From Bradyrhizobium ottawaense (GTDB taxonomy: Bacteria; Pseudomonadota; Alphaproteobacteria; Rhizobiales; Xanthobacteraceae): DNA of 64,000 nucleotides. Below, piece by piece: positions 45,005 through 54,140 of this stretch. The stretch is from NCBI RefSeq assembly GCF_900099825.1, contig NZ_LT629693.1, positions 2,856,001-2,920,000 of the forward strand, written 5' to 3'. The notes under the pieces are model-generated. The model did no database searches. It had not been told where the DNA came from and was given only the letters and a program-made list of their open reading frames with translations. Positions within the stretch are counted from its first letter, which is position 1. Each line of letters opens with the position of its first letter. The translations under genes were made by a program, and so were the position numbers.

Positions 45005-45787
45005 GTGGATCTTGGGATCAAAGGCCGCCGCGCCATCGTGTGCGCATCCAGCAAGGGACTCGGGCGCGCCTGCGCGATGGCGCTGGCCAACGAGGGCGTG
45101 CATGTGACGCTGACGGCGCGCGGCGCCGAAACGCTGAAAAAGACCGCCGATGAAATCCGCAAAGCCCATCCCGGCGTCACGGTGACCGAGGTCGCCGGCG
45201 ACATCACCACGCCTGAGGGGCGCGATGCCGCGCTGAAAGCCTGTCCCGATCCGGACATCCTGATCAACAATGCCGGCGGCCCGCCGCCCGGCGACTTCCG
45301 CAACTGGACTCGCGACGACTGGATCAAGGCGATCGACGCCAACATGCTGACCCCGATCGAGCTGATCAAGGCGACGGTGGACGGCATGATGGCCCGCAAG
45401 TTCGGCCGCATCGTCAACATCACCTCGGCCGCGGTGAAGGCGCCGATCGAGATACTGGGTCTTTCCAACGGCGCCCGCGCCGGCCTCACCGGCTTCGTCG
45501 CCGGCATCTCGCGCAAGACCGTCATCAACAACGTCACCATCAACGGCCTGCTGCCCGGCCCGTTCGACACCGACCGCCTGCGCGGCACGGCGAAGGGCGA
45601 ATCGGAAAAGCGCGGTCTTCCCGTCGAGCAGGTGCTGGCGGAACGCGCCAAGCTCAATCCGGCCGGACGTTTCGGCACGCCCGAAGAATTCGGCGATGCC
45701 TGCGCGTTCCTGTGCAGCGCCAAGTCCGGCTTCATCACCGGCCAGAACATCCTGCTCGACGGCGGCGCATTCCCGGGCACGCTCTAG
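45005..45787 (+). CDS. SDR-family oxidoreductase with altered active site
   Basis: A 260-residue Rossmann protein. The start is GTG 45005 with GGGAG upstream. The cofactor motif is ASSKGLGRA, then NNAG (INNAGGPPP) and the catalytic Ser region NITSAAV. The usual Tyr-x-x-x-Lys is replaced: the matching segment reads GLSNGARAGLTGF, with Ser and Arg where Tyr and Lys should be. The C-terminal GRFGTPEEFGDACAFLCSA and GQNILLDGGAFPG are typical of classical SDRs. Some SDR subgroups share this substitution; their chemistry is not clear to me. It opens a run of catabolic genes. Confidence 0.82.
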   Translation: MDLGIKGRRAIVCASSKGLGRACAMALANEGVHVTLTARGAETLKKTADEIRKAHPGVTVTEVAGDITTPEGRDAALKACPDPDILINNAGGPPPGDFRNWTRDDWIKAIDANMLTPIELIKATVDGMMARKFGRIVNITSAAVKAPIEILGLSNGARAGLTGFVAGISRKTVINNVTINGLLPGPFDTDRLRGTAKGESEKRGLPVEQVLAERAKLNPAGRFGTPEEFGDACAFLCSAKSGFITGQNILLDGGAFPGTL

Positions 45788-45807
45788 TGCCGCCGGAGGG
45801 CCGTTAG

Positions 45808-46797
45808 ATGAAGGCAGTCTGGTACGAACGAACGGGCCCCGCGCTCGAGGTTTTGACCTATGGCGAGATGCCGACGCCGGTGGCCGGCCCGGGCGAAGTC
45901 CGGGTGCGGCTGGAGGCGTCCGGCGTCAACCCCGCCGATGTCGGCCGCCGCGGCGGCAGCTATCGCACGCTGGAATATCCGCGTGTGATTCCGAACAGCG
46001 ATGGCGCCGGGATTGTCGATCAGGTCGGCGACGGCGTCACGCGATTGCAGGCCGGCCAGCGGGTCTGGCTGTTCAACGGCCAGCGCAACGGCCGCGCCTT
46101 CGGCACCGCGGCCGAATACATCACGCTATCAGAACATCTGGTGACGCCGCTGCCGGACAACCTGTCGTTCGCAGCCGGCGCCACGCTCGGCATTCCCGGC
46201 ATGACGGCGTGGTGCTGCCTCTATTGCGACGGACCGATCGCGGGACAGACCGTGCTCGTCACCGGCGGCGCCGGTGCTGTCGGACATTATGCCGTGCAGC
46301 TCGCCAAGTGGGGCGGCGCCAAGGTGATCGCGACCGTCAGTTCGGCGATGAAGGCGGAACAGGCGCGGCTCGCCGGCGCCGATCTCGCCATCAATTACCG
46401 CAACGAGGACGTCATCGCGAAAGTGCTGGCCTTTACCGGGCAGCGCGGCGTCGACCGCGTGGTCGATGTCGATTTCGGCGGCAACATCGAGATCACCTTG
46501 AAACTGATGGCCATGAATTCGACCATCGCGGTCTACGCCACCAACGGCAACCGGACGCCGCTCGTCCCGATGCGCGACCTGATGGAAAAATGCATCGCCC
46601 TGCGTGCGCTGGTGCTGTTCGCGCTGCCACCGCCGCTGTTGGCGGCAGGACAGGCTGACATCACGAAATGGCTCACGGCCGGCACCCGTCTTCACAACGT
46701 CGCCGGTCAGTTCGCGCTGTCGGACACCGCGCAGGCGCACCTGGCCGTGGAAAAAGGCGACAAGCTCGGCACCGTCATCGTCGACTGCGCGCGGTGA
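45808..46797 (+). CDS. Quinone oxidoreductase-like MDR protein
   Basis: A 329-residue zinc-independent medium-chain dehydrogenase. The N-terminal domain reads MKAVWYERTGPALEVLTYGE and GEVRVRLEASGVNPADVGRR. The NADPH-binding domain has VLVTGGAGAVGHYAVQLAKWGGAKVI. The structural-zinc cysteines of alcohol dehydrogenases are absent, which places it with NADPH:quinone reductases and enoyl reductases. It starts 20 nt after the SDR stop, so both are in one operon. Confidence 0.86.
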   Translation: MKAVWYERTGPALEVLTYGEMPTPVAGPGEVRVRLEASGVNPADVGRRGGSYRTLEYPRVIPNSDGAGIVDQVGDGVTRLQAGQRVWLFNGQRNGRAFGTAAEYITLSEHLVTPLPDNLSFAAGATLGIPGMTAWCCLYCDGPIAGQTVLVTGGAGAVGHYAVQLAKWGGAKVIATVSSAMKAEQARLAGADLAINYRNEDVIAKVLAFTGQRGVDRVVDVDFGGNIEITLKLMAMNSTIAVYATNGNRTPLVPMRDLMEKCIALRALVLFALPPPLLAAGQADITKWLTAGTRLHNVAGQFALSDTAQAHLAVEKGDKLGTVIVDCAR

Positions 46798-46837
46798 GCC
46801 GCAGCGAGAACGCCAGAATAAAACAGGGAAATGCCGG

Positions 46838-47689
46838 ATGCACTGGAATGTGGGCAAGGTCAAAATCACCAAGATCGTCGAAATGGAAACCGTCGGCAGC
46901 ACCCGCTTCATCCTGCCGCTGGCGACCAACCAGGAGATGCAGAAACTTCCCTGGCTGATCCCCCATTTCGCCACCGAGGAAGGCCGGCTGAAAATGTCGA
47001 TCCACTCGCTCCTGGTGGAGACGCCGTCGCGCCGGATCATCGTCGACACCGGCCTCGGCAACGACAAGCAGGGCCGCAACGTGCCGACCTGGAACAACCG
47101 CCAGGATCCGTTCCTCGACACCCTGACCGCGGCAGGTTTTGCGCCCGACAGCATCGACACGGTGCTTTGCACCCATCTGCATGTCGACCATGTCGGCTGG
47201 AACACAAGGCTGGTCGACGGCAAATGGGTGCCGACTTTCCCTGGGGCGCGCTATGTGTTCGGCAAGACCGAATATGAGCACTGGCGCGACCATAGCCACG
47301 AAGAGCCGGACAAATTGGCCGTCTTCAACGATTCCGTGAAACCCATCGCCGATGCCGGCCGGGCCGATCTGGTCGCCTCCGACGCCAGGCTTGCGGACGA
47401 GATCACCCTGATCCCGACCCCCGGCCACAGCCCCGGCCATATCAGCATCCACGTCACGTCGGACGGCCACGAAGCCCTGCTCACCGGCGACGTTGCCCAT
47501 CATCCCTGCCAGATGGCCCATCTCGACTGGTCGTCAACGGCGGATTCCGACCCCAAACAATCCGCGGAGACGCGGCGCGAGCTGTTCTCGCGCTTTGCCG
47601 ACACGCCGACGCTGGTGATCGGCGGCCACTTCAATGCCGGCCATATCAAGCGCGAGGGGGCTGCCTTCAAGTTCGTCGCCTTGGGGTGA
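46838..47689 (+). CDS. Metallo-beta-lactamase fold hydrolase, copy A
   Basis: A 283-residue hydrolase, no signal peptide. The metal motif is CTHLHVDHVGWNT (HxHxDH), with later ligands in TPGHSPGHISIH, LLTGDVAHHP and IGGHFNAGHI. The ATG has AGGGAA 8 nt upstream and lies 40 nt after the quinone oxidoreductase. The same family appears again at 50873-51742; the shared block LCTHLHVDHVGWNTRL and RYVFGKTEY is nearly identical. The group is related to N-acyl homoserine lactonases and other lactone/ester hydrolases; which substrate is used here is unknown. Confidence 0.86.
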   Translation: MHWNVGKVKITKIVEMETVGSTRFILPLATNQEMQKLPWLIPHFATEEGRLKMSIHSLLVETPSRRIIVDTGLGNDKQGRNVPTWNNRQDPFLDTLTAAGFAPDSIDTVLCTHLHVDHVGWNTRLVDGKWVPTFPGARYVFGKTEYEHWRDHSHEEPDKLAVFNDSVKPIADAGRADLVASDARLADEITLIPTPGHSPGHISIHVTSDGHEALLTGDVAHHPCQMAHLDWSSTADSDPKQSAETRRELFSRFADTPTLVIGGHFNAGHIKREGAAFKFVALG

Positions 47690-47704
47690 TGCCGCTCCGC
47701 TTCC

Positions 47705-47823
47705 CCTCATGGTGAGGAGCGCGTCTTCGCGCGTCTCGGGACGGCGCTACGCGTCGCCCTGCGAACCATGAGGCCCGCGGCCCATCCTTCGAGACGGCAG
47801 CGTTGCGGCCTCCTCAGGATGAG
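47705..47823. repeat. REP-like intergenic repeat
   Basis: Short inverted segments (CCTCATGGTGAGGAG, CGCGCGTCTCG, ACCATGAGG, CCTCCTCAGGATGAG) of the form repeated between genes in Bradyrhizobium. No gene here. Confidence 0.6.
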
Positions 47824-47934
47824 GGTGTGCAATGCAGCGGCGCTTTACATCGGCAGTTGAATTTCCCCCCGCGCTGTTCCAAAAGCATTCCAAGTCGAGA
47901 AGTCCACAAGAAAACCCGCCAGGGAGTGAAGAAA

Positions 47935-48777
47935 ATGAAGCTTGTTCGTTACGGCGCCAAGGGTGCGGAAAAGCCGGGCCTGATCGATAAATCCGGCCAA
48001 TTGCGCGATCTCTCCGCCCATGTGAAGGACCTCGACGGCGAGGCCTATGCGCCGGCCTCGCTGGCCAAGCTCGCCGGCCTCGATGCGTCCAAGCTGCCCG
48101 CCGTCGACGGCAAGCCGCGCTTCGGCGCCCCGGTCACCGGCATCTCGAAATTCGTCGCGATCGGCCTGAACTATGTCGATCACGCCAAGGAAACCGGCTC
48201 GCCGATCCCGACCGAGCCGATCTTCTTCATCAAGGCCAACACCGCGCTCTCCGGCCCCAATGATGCGGTCGAAAAACCCCGCGGCTCGACCAAGCTCGAC
48301 TGGGAAGTCGAGATCGCGGCCATCATCGGCACCCGCGCCAAGTATGTCAGCGAAGCCGATGCCCTCAATCACGTCGCCGGCTATTGCGTCTGCAACGACG
48401 TCTCGGAACGCAACTTCCAGATCGAGCGCCTCGGTCAGTGGACCAAGGGCAAGTCGCACGACACGTTCGGTCCGGTCGGTCCGTGGCTGGTGACCAGGGA
48501 TGAAATCCCCGACGTGCAGAAGCTGTCGATGTGGCTCGACGTCAACGGCCAGCGCCGCCAGACCGGATCGACCTCGACCATGATCTTCACCATGGCGAAG
48601 TGCATTTCCTACGTCTCGCAGTTCATGACGCTGCTGCCCGGTGACATCGTCACCACGGGCACGCCCCCCGGCGTCGGCACCGGCATGAAGCCGCCGCAGT
48701 TCCTCAATGTCGGCGACGTCGTCACCCTTGGCATCGAAGGCCTCGGCGAGCAGCGCCAGGAAATCATCGCGGCGTAA
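47935..48777 (+). CDS. Fumarylacetoacetate hydrolase (FAH) family protein
   Basis: A 280-residue protein with a short N-terminal domain (MKLVRYGAKGAEKPGLID) and the FAH core. Core motifs are AIGLNYVDHAKETG, the metal-binding region KLDWEVEIAAIIG with its Glu pair, GYCVCNDVSERNFQ and GDIVTTGTPPGVGTGMKPP near the C-terminus. Enzymes of this family cut C-C bonds of oxo-acids, decarboxylate or hydrate 2-oxo-4-enoates in aromatic meta-cleavage and sugar acid pathways. It has a strong ribosome site (AGGGAG). The specific reaction is not deducible. Confidence 0.88.
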   Translation: MKLVRYGAKGAEKPGLIDKSGQLRDLSAHVKDLDGEAYAPASLAKLAGLDASKLPAVDGKPRFGAPVTGISKFVAIGLNYVDHAKETGSPIPTEPIFFIKANTALSGPNDAVEKPRGSTKLDWEVEIAAIIGTRAKYVSEADALNHVAGYCVCNDVSERNFQIERLGQWTKGKSHDTFGPVGPWLVTRDEIPDVQKLSMWLDVNGQRRQTGSTSTMIFTMAKCISYVSQFMTLLPGDIVTTGTPPGVGTGMKPPQFLNVGDVVTLGIEGLGEQRQEIIAA

Positions 48778-48779
48778 AG

Positions 48780-48960
48780 CCATGCATGGCGCTCGCGCGC
48801 GCTACCGTCATCGCGAGCCAACGGGTCGGGCGAATGCCCGCCCGATGACAAGCTCCGCGAAGCAATCCATCTGACCTCATAAAGAAAGACTGGATTGCTT
48901 CGTCGCTTCGCTCCCTTGCACAAACGCATCGCGTTTGTTGCAGGCAATAACGGGCCACTG
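48780..48960. repeat. REP-like intergenic repeat
   Basis: Contains the inverted pair CGCGAAGCAATCCA / TGGATTGCTTCGTCG and a second pair AACGCATCGCGTTTGTTGC. This resembles the most common Bradyrhizobium extragenic palindrome. No gene. Confidence 0.62.
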
Positions 48961-48992
48961 CGTGATCGAGCATTTCCCAAGGAAAAAATGAC

Positions 48993-49607
48993 ATGAAACT
49001 CACCTTCTCTCCCGCCTCGCCGTTCGCCCGCAAGGTACGCATCGCCGCGATCGAGACCGGCCTGATCGACAAGATCGAGTTCGTTCCGGCAGCGGTCGCT
49101 CCGGGCCAGCCCAATGAGGAATATTCGAAGATCACGCCGCTGAAGAAGCTGCCGGTCCTGATCCTCGACAATGGCGACGTCATCCTCGATTCCTACGTCA
49201 TCGTCGAATATCTCGACGAACTGGCCGGCGGCAACAAGCTGATCCCGGCTTCCGGCCCCAATCGGTGGAAGGTCAAGAGCGATCATTCCCTGCTGCAGGG
49301 CATGCTCGATTCGATGCTGCTGTGCCGCTACGAGAAAATGGTGCGCCCGGAAGGGCTGCGCTGGAGCGACTGGCACAAGGACCACTGGAATCGAGCCTGG
49401 GCCGGCATGGCGCGGTTCGAGAACAGGACCGACGTGCTGTCGGGTCCGTTCAACGTCGCCCAGATCGGCCTCGTCTGCGTGCTCGGCTATGCCGACTTCC
49501 GCTTCGCCGATTGCGGCTGGCGCAAGGCCTATCCGAAACTCGACGCCTTCCATCAGAAAATGCTGGAACGGCCGTCGGTGAAAATCTCGGTGCCGCCGAC
49601 GGCGTAA
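48993..49607 (+). CDS. Glutathione S-transferase family protein
   Basis: A 204-residue two-domain GST. The N-terminal thioredoxin-fold domain reads MKLTFSPASPFARKVRIAA, with Ser at the catalytic position, and ends with LPVLILDNGDVILDSYVIVEYLDE (the cis-Pro and the glutathione-binding Asp-Ser). The C-terminal helical domain has the hallmark segment FNVAQIGLVCVLGYADFRF. Such enzymes can isomerise or dehalogenate intermediates in aromatic breakdown; here it sits among catabolic genes. It is followed at 22 nt by the serine hydrolase. Confidence 0.88.
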   Translation: MKLTFSPASPFARKVRIAAIETGLIDKIEFVPAAVAPGQPNEEYSKITPLKKLPVLILDNGDVILDSYVIVEYLDELAGGNKLIPASGPNRWKVKSDHSLLQGMLDSMLLCRYEKMVRPEGLRWSDWHKDHWNRAWAGMARFENRTDVLSGPFNVAQIGLVCVLGYADFRFADCGWRKAYPKLDAFHQKMLERPSVKISVPPTA

Positions 49608-49629
49608 CAACGACAACGGAGACGGCAGC

Positions 49630-50835
49630 ATGCGCGAGGATGGCAAGAAATTGCGACGCCTCGGCCTCGCTGCCGGCTTCGGTTTCGGTTTCGCGCTCGC
49701 GACCACCGGCGCGCTGGCCCAATTGAACGAAATGTCATTGGGCCAGCGAAACCTGGCCTGTGGGTCGCCGGCTGCACTCGACGATGGCTGGACCACCGCC
49801 TCCCCCGAAAGCGTCGGCCTCGACGGCGCGCGGCTCTGCGGCATCGCGGCGCGTCTGAAGGAAATGGAAGCCGACGTCCATTCCGTGGTCATCGTCCGCC
49901 ACGGCAAGCTGGTGTTCGAACAATATTTCCCCGGCTATGACGAACCCTGGGGCCAGGACGGCGGCCAGCACACATTCGACGCCACCATCAAGCACGACAT
50001 GCGGTCGGCATCGAAGAGCGTGGTCTCGCTGCTGGTCGGCATCGCCATCGACCGCGGACTGATCGCCAGCGTCGACGAACCGGTCGTAAAATTCTATCCG
50101 GAACACGCTGACGTCCAATCCGCAGGCTGGGACCAGATCACGCTCCGCCATCTCCTGACGATGTCGTCGGGCATGCAGTGGGACGAGAACCGCGGCTGGA
50201 CCGATCCGAAAAACGACGAACCGCATCTCGGCAGCGAAGCCGATCCAATCCGCTACGTGCTGTCGAAGCCGGTCGCCAAGCCGCCGGACGCGCTGTGGAC
50301 CTATAATGGCGGCAGCACCGATCTGCTCGGCAACATTCTCGAGCGTGTCTCCGGCAACCCACTGGAGGCCTTCGCGCGCGAGGTGCTGTTCCAGCCGCTC
50401 GGAATTAACGACGTGGAATGGATGAACTACCCAAAGAACGCCAAGGTTGCCTCCGCCGCCGGCTTGCGGATTCGGCCGCGCGATGCCGCCAAGATCGGCC
50501 AGCTCGTGCTCGACCAAGGGGCATGGCGCGGCAAACAGATCGTATCCGCCGACTGGATCGCGCAATCGGTCAGGCCGCGCTTTCAGGCCATCGGCTATTT
50601 CAGCGGATTATTTTTCTACGGCCAGCAATGGTGGCTGGGGCGGTCGATCTCCGAAGGCACGGAAGTGAAGTGGATCGCCGCAATGGGCTCGGGCGGCCAG
50701 CGCATCTTCATCGTGCCCGACCGCGACCTCGTCGTGATGACGACCTCGGGCCTTTATTTCCGGCCGCACCAGGGCGACGGCGCGCTGGACATGCTGACCA
50801 ACGTCATCCTTCCATCCGCTCGCGACAAAAACTAG
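49630..50835 (+). CDS. Serine hydrolase of the beta-lactamase/esterase (class C-like) family
   Basis: A 401-residue protein with an N-terminal signal peptide (GLAAGFGFGFALATTGALA-Q), so periplasmic. The nucleophile motif is SASK (Ser126-x-x-Lys129 in MRSASKSVVS), the Tyr-x-Asn equivalent is YNGGSTDLLGN, and the third motif is HxG-like GSGGQRIFIVPD. These fit class C beta-lactamase-fold esterases and peptidases (6-aminohexanoate-dimer hydrolase type) rather than true lactamases. It lies between the GST and the second metallo-hydrolase and is probably in the same operon. Confidence 0.86.
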   Translation: MREDGKKLRRLGLAAGFGFGFALATTGALAQLNEMSLGQRNLACGSPAALDDGWTTASPESVGLDGARLCGIAARLKEMEADVHSVVIVRHGKLVFEQYFPGYDEPWGQDGGQHTFDATIKHDMRSASKSVVSLLVGIAIDRGLIASVDEPVVKFYPEHADVQSAGWDQITLRHLLTMSSGMQWDENRGWTDPKNDEPHLGSEADPIRYVLSKPVAKPPDALWTYNGGSTDLLGNILERVSGNPLEAFAREVLFQPLGINDVEWMNYPKNAKVASAAGLRIRPRDAAKIGQLVLDQGAWRGKQIVSADWIAQSVRPRFQAIGYFSGLFFYGQQWWLGRSISEGTEVKWIAAMGSGGQRIFIVPDRDLVVMTTSGLYFRPHQGDGALDMLTNVILPSARDKN

Positions 50836-50872
50836 CGCGCCGGTCTCGCCAAGAAAAGATCAAGGAAGAACC

Positions 50873-51742
50873 ATGAAACTCAACTTCACCGTCGGCGACC
50901 TTACCATCCACCGCATCATCGAGCAGGAAACCACGTTCCTGCCGGCGCTGGAGATGCTGCCGGGCCTGACGCCGGAAGTTCTGGCCGAGAACCGGTCATG
51001 GATGCAGAAGGCCGGCGCGCTCGACGACAAGGACGTACTGATCCTGTGCTTCCAGTCCTATGTGGTGAAGACGCCGCACCACACCATCCTGATCGACAGC
51101 TGCATCGGCAACGACAAGCCGCGGCCGCAGCGCCCGAAATGGAACATGAAGACCGACGACACCTATCTGCGCGCGCTGGCTGGCGCGGGCTTTACGCCAG
51201 GTGATATCGACTACGTGATGTGCACGCATCTGCATGTCGATCACGTCGGCTGGAACACCAGGCTCGAAAACGGCCGCTGGGTGCCGACCTTCCCGAAGGC
51301 GCGCTACGTGTTCGGCAAGACCGAATACGATTACTGGACCGAGCAGAATGCCAAGGCTCCCGTGCCGCCGTTCGCCGATAGCGTGCTGCCGGTGGTCGAA
51401 GCCAGACAGGCGGAGATTGTGCGCGACGATCACGCGATCGGCGATCACGCCCGCATCCTGCCGACCCCGGGCCATACGCCCGGCCATGTCGCCTTCACCT
51501 TCGGCCGCGGCAAGGACGACGCGGTGTTCTCGGGCGATCTGATGCATTCGCCGCTGCAGACGCGCTATCCGGAATTGTCGGCCAAGTTCGACGTCGACCA
51601 GCCGCAGGCCGCAGCGACGCGACGCGGCTTCATGGAGCGCTACTGCGACACTGATACGCTGTGCTGCACCGCGCATTTCCCCTCGCCGTCCGCGGGAAGG
51701 ATTCGCCGCGCCGGCAACGGATTTTCCTGCGAGGCGATATGA
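50873..51742 (+). CDS. Metallo-beta-lactamase fold hydrolase, copy B
   Basis: A 289-residue paralogue of the protein encoded at 46838-47689. The shared core is MCTHLHVDHVGWNTRL, RYVFGKTEYDYWTEQ, LPTPGHTPGHVAF and VFSGDLMHSPLQ. Compared with copy A, the last metal-ligand region reads CCTAHFPSPSAGRIRR. The N-terminus (KLNFTVGDLTIHRIIEQE) is longer and different. Its stop overlaps the start of the enoyl-CoA hydratase (ATGA), so it belongs to that operon, and a CoA-thioester or lactone pathway intermediate is a plausible substrate. Confidence 0.86.
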   Translation: MKLNFTVGDLTIHRIIEQETTFLPALEMLPGLTPEVLAENRSWMQKAGALDDKDVLILCFQSYVVKTPHHTILIDSCIGNDKPRPQRPKWNMKTDDTYLRALAGAGFTPGDIDYVMCTHLHVDHVGWNTRLENGRWVPTFPKARYVFGKTEYDYWTEQNAKAPVPPFADSVLPVVEARQAEIVRDDHAIGDHARILPTPGHTPGHVAFTFGRGKDDAVFSGDLMHSPLQTRYPELSAKFDVDQPQAAATRRGFMERYCDTDTLCCTAHFPSPSAGRIRRAGNGFSCEAI

Positions 51743-52539
51743 GCTCATCCGAAGCGTTTGAAACCCTTTCGCTGGAAGCCGCCGGCGAGCACGTCACCAT
51801 CGTCCGGCTGAACCGTCCCGACGCGTCCAATGCGCTCAACACCCAGATGGGCAAGGATCTCGTGCGCTGCTTCGAGGACGTTGCTCTCGATCCCAAAGGG
51901 CTGCGCTGCATCGTGCTGACCGGATCGGGCGAAAAAGCCTTCTGCGCCGGCGGCGACCTCAAGGAACGCCGCGGCATGACCGACGAGGCATGGACGCGTC
52001 AGCATGTCATCTTCGAACGGATGGTGCGGGCGCTGATCGATTGCCCGGTGCCGATCATCGGCGCCATCAATGGTGCTGCCTATGGCGGCGGCTGCGAGAT
52101 CGCCGGTTGCTGCGACTTTCTCTACGCCGCCGAAAGCGCGCGCTTTGCGCTGACCGAGGTGACGCTCGGCATTATGCCGGGCGGCGGCGGCACCCAAACG
52201 CTGCCACGCGCCGTCGGCGAGCGCCGCGCCAAGGAGCTGATCCTGACCGGAAAACCCTTTACGGCAGCGCAAGCGCACACTTGGGGTCTCGTGAACGAAG
52301 TATTTCCACGGGCCGATCTGTTGCGGGAGGCGCTGGCGACGGCATCTCATATCGCCCGCAATGCGCCGATCTCAGTGCGGCAAGCCAAGCTGTCGATCCA
52401 TCGCGGCCTGCAGTCCTCGCTGCGCGACGGGCTGGCGCTGGAGATCGAGGCCTATAACCGGATGGTTCCGACCGAAGATCGCCGCGAGGGCGTGCTGGCC
52501 TTTAATGAGAAACGGCCACCGAATTTCAAGGGGCGGTGA
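51739..52539 (+). CDS. Enoyl-CoA hydratase/isomerase family protein
   Basis: A 266-residue crotonase-fold enzyme. The oxyanion-hole segment GEKAFCAGGDLKE and the second one AAYGGGCEIAGCCD are present. Glu120 and Glu140 (20 residues apart, as in true hydratases) occupy the two catalytic positions, so hydration of a 2-enoyl-CoA is likely. The C-terminal EGVLAFNEKRPPNFKGR is standard. It is translationally coupled to the metallo-hydrolase. Confidence 0.9.
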   Translation: MSSSEAFETLSLEAAGEHVTIVRLNRPDASNALNTQMGKDLVRCFEDVALDPKGLRCIVLTGSGEKAFCAGGDLKERRGMTDEAWTRQHVIFERMVRALIDCPVPIIGAINGAAYGGGCEIAGCCDFLYAAESARFALTEVTLGIMPGGGGTQTLPRAVGERRAKELILTGKPFTAAQAHTWGLVNEVFPRADLLREALATASHIARNAPISVRQAKLSIHRGLQSSLRDGLALEIEAYNRMVPTEDRREGVLAFNEKRPPNFKGR

Positions 52540-52588
52540 GGCTTCACCTCTCCCGGCGGGAGAGGTGAAAAGTCCGCGGCAGTCGGGC

Positions 52589-53131
52589 TCAGTCGAACAG
52601 GCTCGGCGTGTAATTCACCGGGGCGCCTTCGATCTCCAGCATCTTGAGCTTGGTCACCACGCCGCCATTGGCGGAGAAACCGCCGGGCTTGTTGCCGGCG
52701 GCCAGCACACGATGGCAAGGCACCACGATCGGACAGGGGTTGCGCCCGAGCGCCTGGCCGACGTCACGCGACAGCTCGACGCCGCCAAGCTGTTTGGCGA
52801 TGTCGCCATAGGTCAGCGTCCTGCCCGGCGGAATTTTCCGCGCGATGTCGTAGACGCCGCGGTTGAAGGCGGGAACGCCGTCGAGATCGAGCACGACGTC
52901 GGCGAGGTCGTTCGGCCGGCCTTGCAGCAGTTCGACGATCCCGTCGATCGCGGCCTGTATACTGGCCGGCGGCGGCGTTTCAATCAGGTCGTCATGGCGC
53001 TGCTGCAGCCGGGTGCGGGTCATTTTCTCGTTGCCCATCGGCAATTGCACCGAGGTGATGCCGCGCTCGCCCCAGACAATGCCGCAGCGGCCGATCGCGG
53101 TGTCGAATATCGCAAAATGGTGCCCGGTCAT
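52589..53131 (-). CDS. ogt: Methylated-DNA--[protein]-cysteine S-methyltransferase (Ogt/MGMT)
   Basis: A 180-residue suicide DNA repair protein that moves the alkyl group from O6-alkylguanine to its own Cys139 in VPCHRVLAAG. The DNA-contact region is VYDIARKIPPGRTLTYGDIAKQLG with the Arg finger motif GQALGRNPCPI. I start at ATG 53131, which has GGAG 8 nt upstream; a GTG ten codons earlier is possible. No Ada regulatory domain. It stands alone, convergent with the hydratase gene. Confidence 0.92.
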   Translation of the reverse strand: MTGHHFAIFDTAIGRCGIVWGERGITSVQLPMGNEKMTRTRLQQRHDDLIETPPPASIQAAIDGIVELLQGRPNDLADVVLDLDGVPAFNRGVYDIARKIPPGRTLTYGDIAKQLGGVELSRDVGQALGRNPCPIVVPCHRVLAAGNKPGGFSANGGVVTKLKMLEIEGAPVNYTPSLFD

Positions 53132-53249
53132 GGCTGGCTCCAGTTCTCCGTTCAATGCCACCAGCTTCGTGTCGGGTCCAAATCTAGGCTTGGAGATTAT
53201 TGCTATCCACCCGAAAGCTGAGGGAACTTGACGGCATAAACAACTTCCG

Positions 53250-54134
53250 ATGATCTGGGGTTCTCACGTCGGCCATTCAATGGCCTCCAGCCACTCCCAT
53301 CTTCACGAGCCTCCCATGCAAACGCTTCGCGTCAACGGTTATGACATGGCCTATCTCGAGGTCGGCGAAGCCGGCAACGGGCCGCCACTGGTGTGCGTGC
53401 ACGGCTCGCTGTGCGATTTCCGGATCTGGTCGTCGGTGCTGGGTCCGCTGACGCGAAAACACCGCGTGATTGCGGTATCGCTGCGGCACTTCTTTCCCGA
53501 CCATTGGGACGGTGTCGGCGATACCTATTCGATCGCCCAGCATGTCGACGACGTCATCGCCTTTATCGAGAAGCTCGATGGCAAACCGGTCGACCTGATG
53601 GGCCATTCCCGCGGCGGGCACATCTGCTTCCGCGTCGCCCAGCGCCGGCCGGACCTGCTGCGCAAGCTGATCCTGGCCGAACCCGGCGGCGAGCTCGACG
53701 CCACGCTCGATCTGGCGTTCAAGCCCGGCCCCTCGCCGCTGGCTGCGCGCATCGCGGCTTCCGCCGAGGTGGTCGCCCAAGGCGACATCGATGGCGGCTT
53801 GCAGATTTTCATGGATGCGCTGGAAGGCCCCGGCACCTGGAAGCGCCTGCCGGCGACGCCCAAACAGCTCTTGCGCGACAACGCCACCACGCTGATCGGG
53901 CAGATGAAGGACCAGCGCCCGCCCTTCTCCAAGGCCGATGCCGAGGCGATCGAGACGCCGACCTTGTTCATCGGCGGCGCCAATACCAAGGGAACGCTGC
54001 CGCAGGTGCTGCACACGCTGGCCGCGAATGTGAAGGGATCGCGCACCGAGATGATCCCGGGCGCCACGCATCCGATGTTCGAACAGGCGCCGCAAAAATA
54101 TTGCGAGCTCGTGCTGGCATTTCTGGCGGCGTAA
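53250..54134 (+). CDS. Alpha/beta hydrolase
   Basis: A protein of up to 294 residues. The oxyanion segment is LVCVHGSLCDFRIW, the nucleophile elbow is MGHSRGG (Ser120), and the late catalytic His is in PGATHPMFEQAP. An Asp acid is expected near the ETPTLFIGGAN strand. The start is unclear: ATGs at 53250, 53280 and 53316 all lack a good ribosome site, and homologous proteins often begin at the MQTLRVNGYD position. Substrate unknown. Confidence 0.82.
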   Translation: MIWGSHVGHSMASSHSHLHEPPMQTLRVNGYDMAYLEVGEAGNGPPLVCVHGSLCDFRIWSSVLGPLTRKHRVIAVSLRHFFPDHWDGVGDTYSIAQHVDDVIAFIEKLDGKPVDLMGHSRGGHICFRVAQRRPDLLRKLILAEPGGELDATLDLAFKPGPSPLAARIAASAEVVAQGDIDGGLQIFMDALEGPGTWKRLPATPKQLLRDNATTLIGQMKDQRPPFSKADAEAIETPTLFIGGANTKGTLPQVLHTLAANVKGSRTEMIPGATHPMFEQAPQKYCELVLAFLAA

Positions 54135-54140
54135 GCGCTG

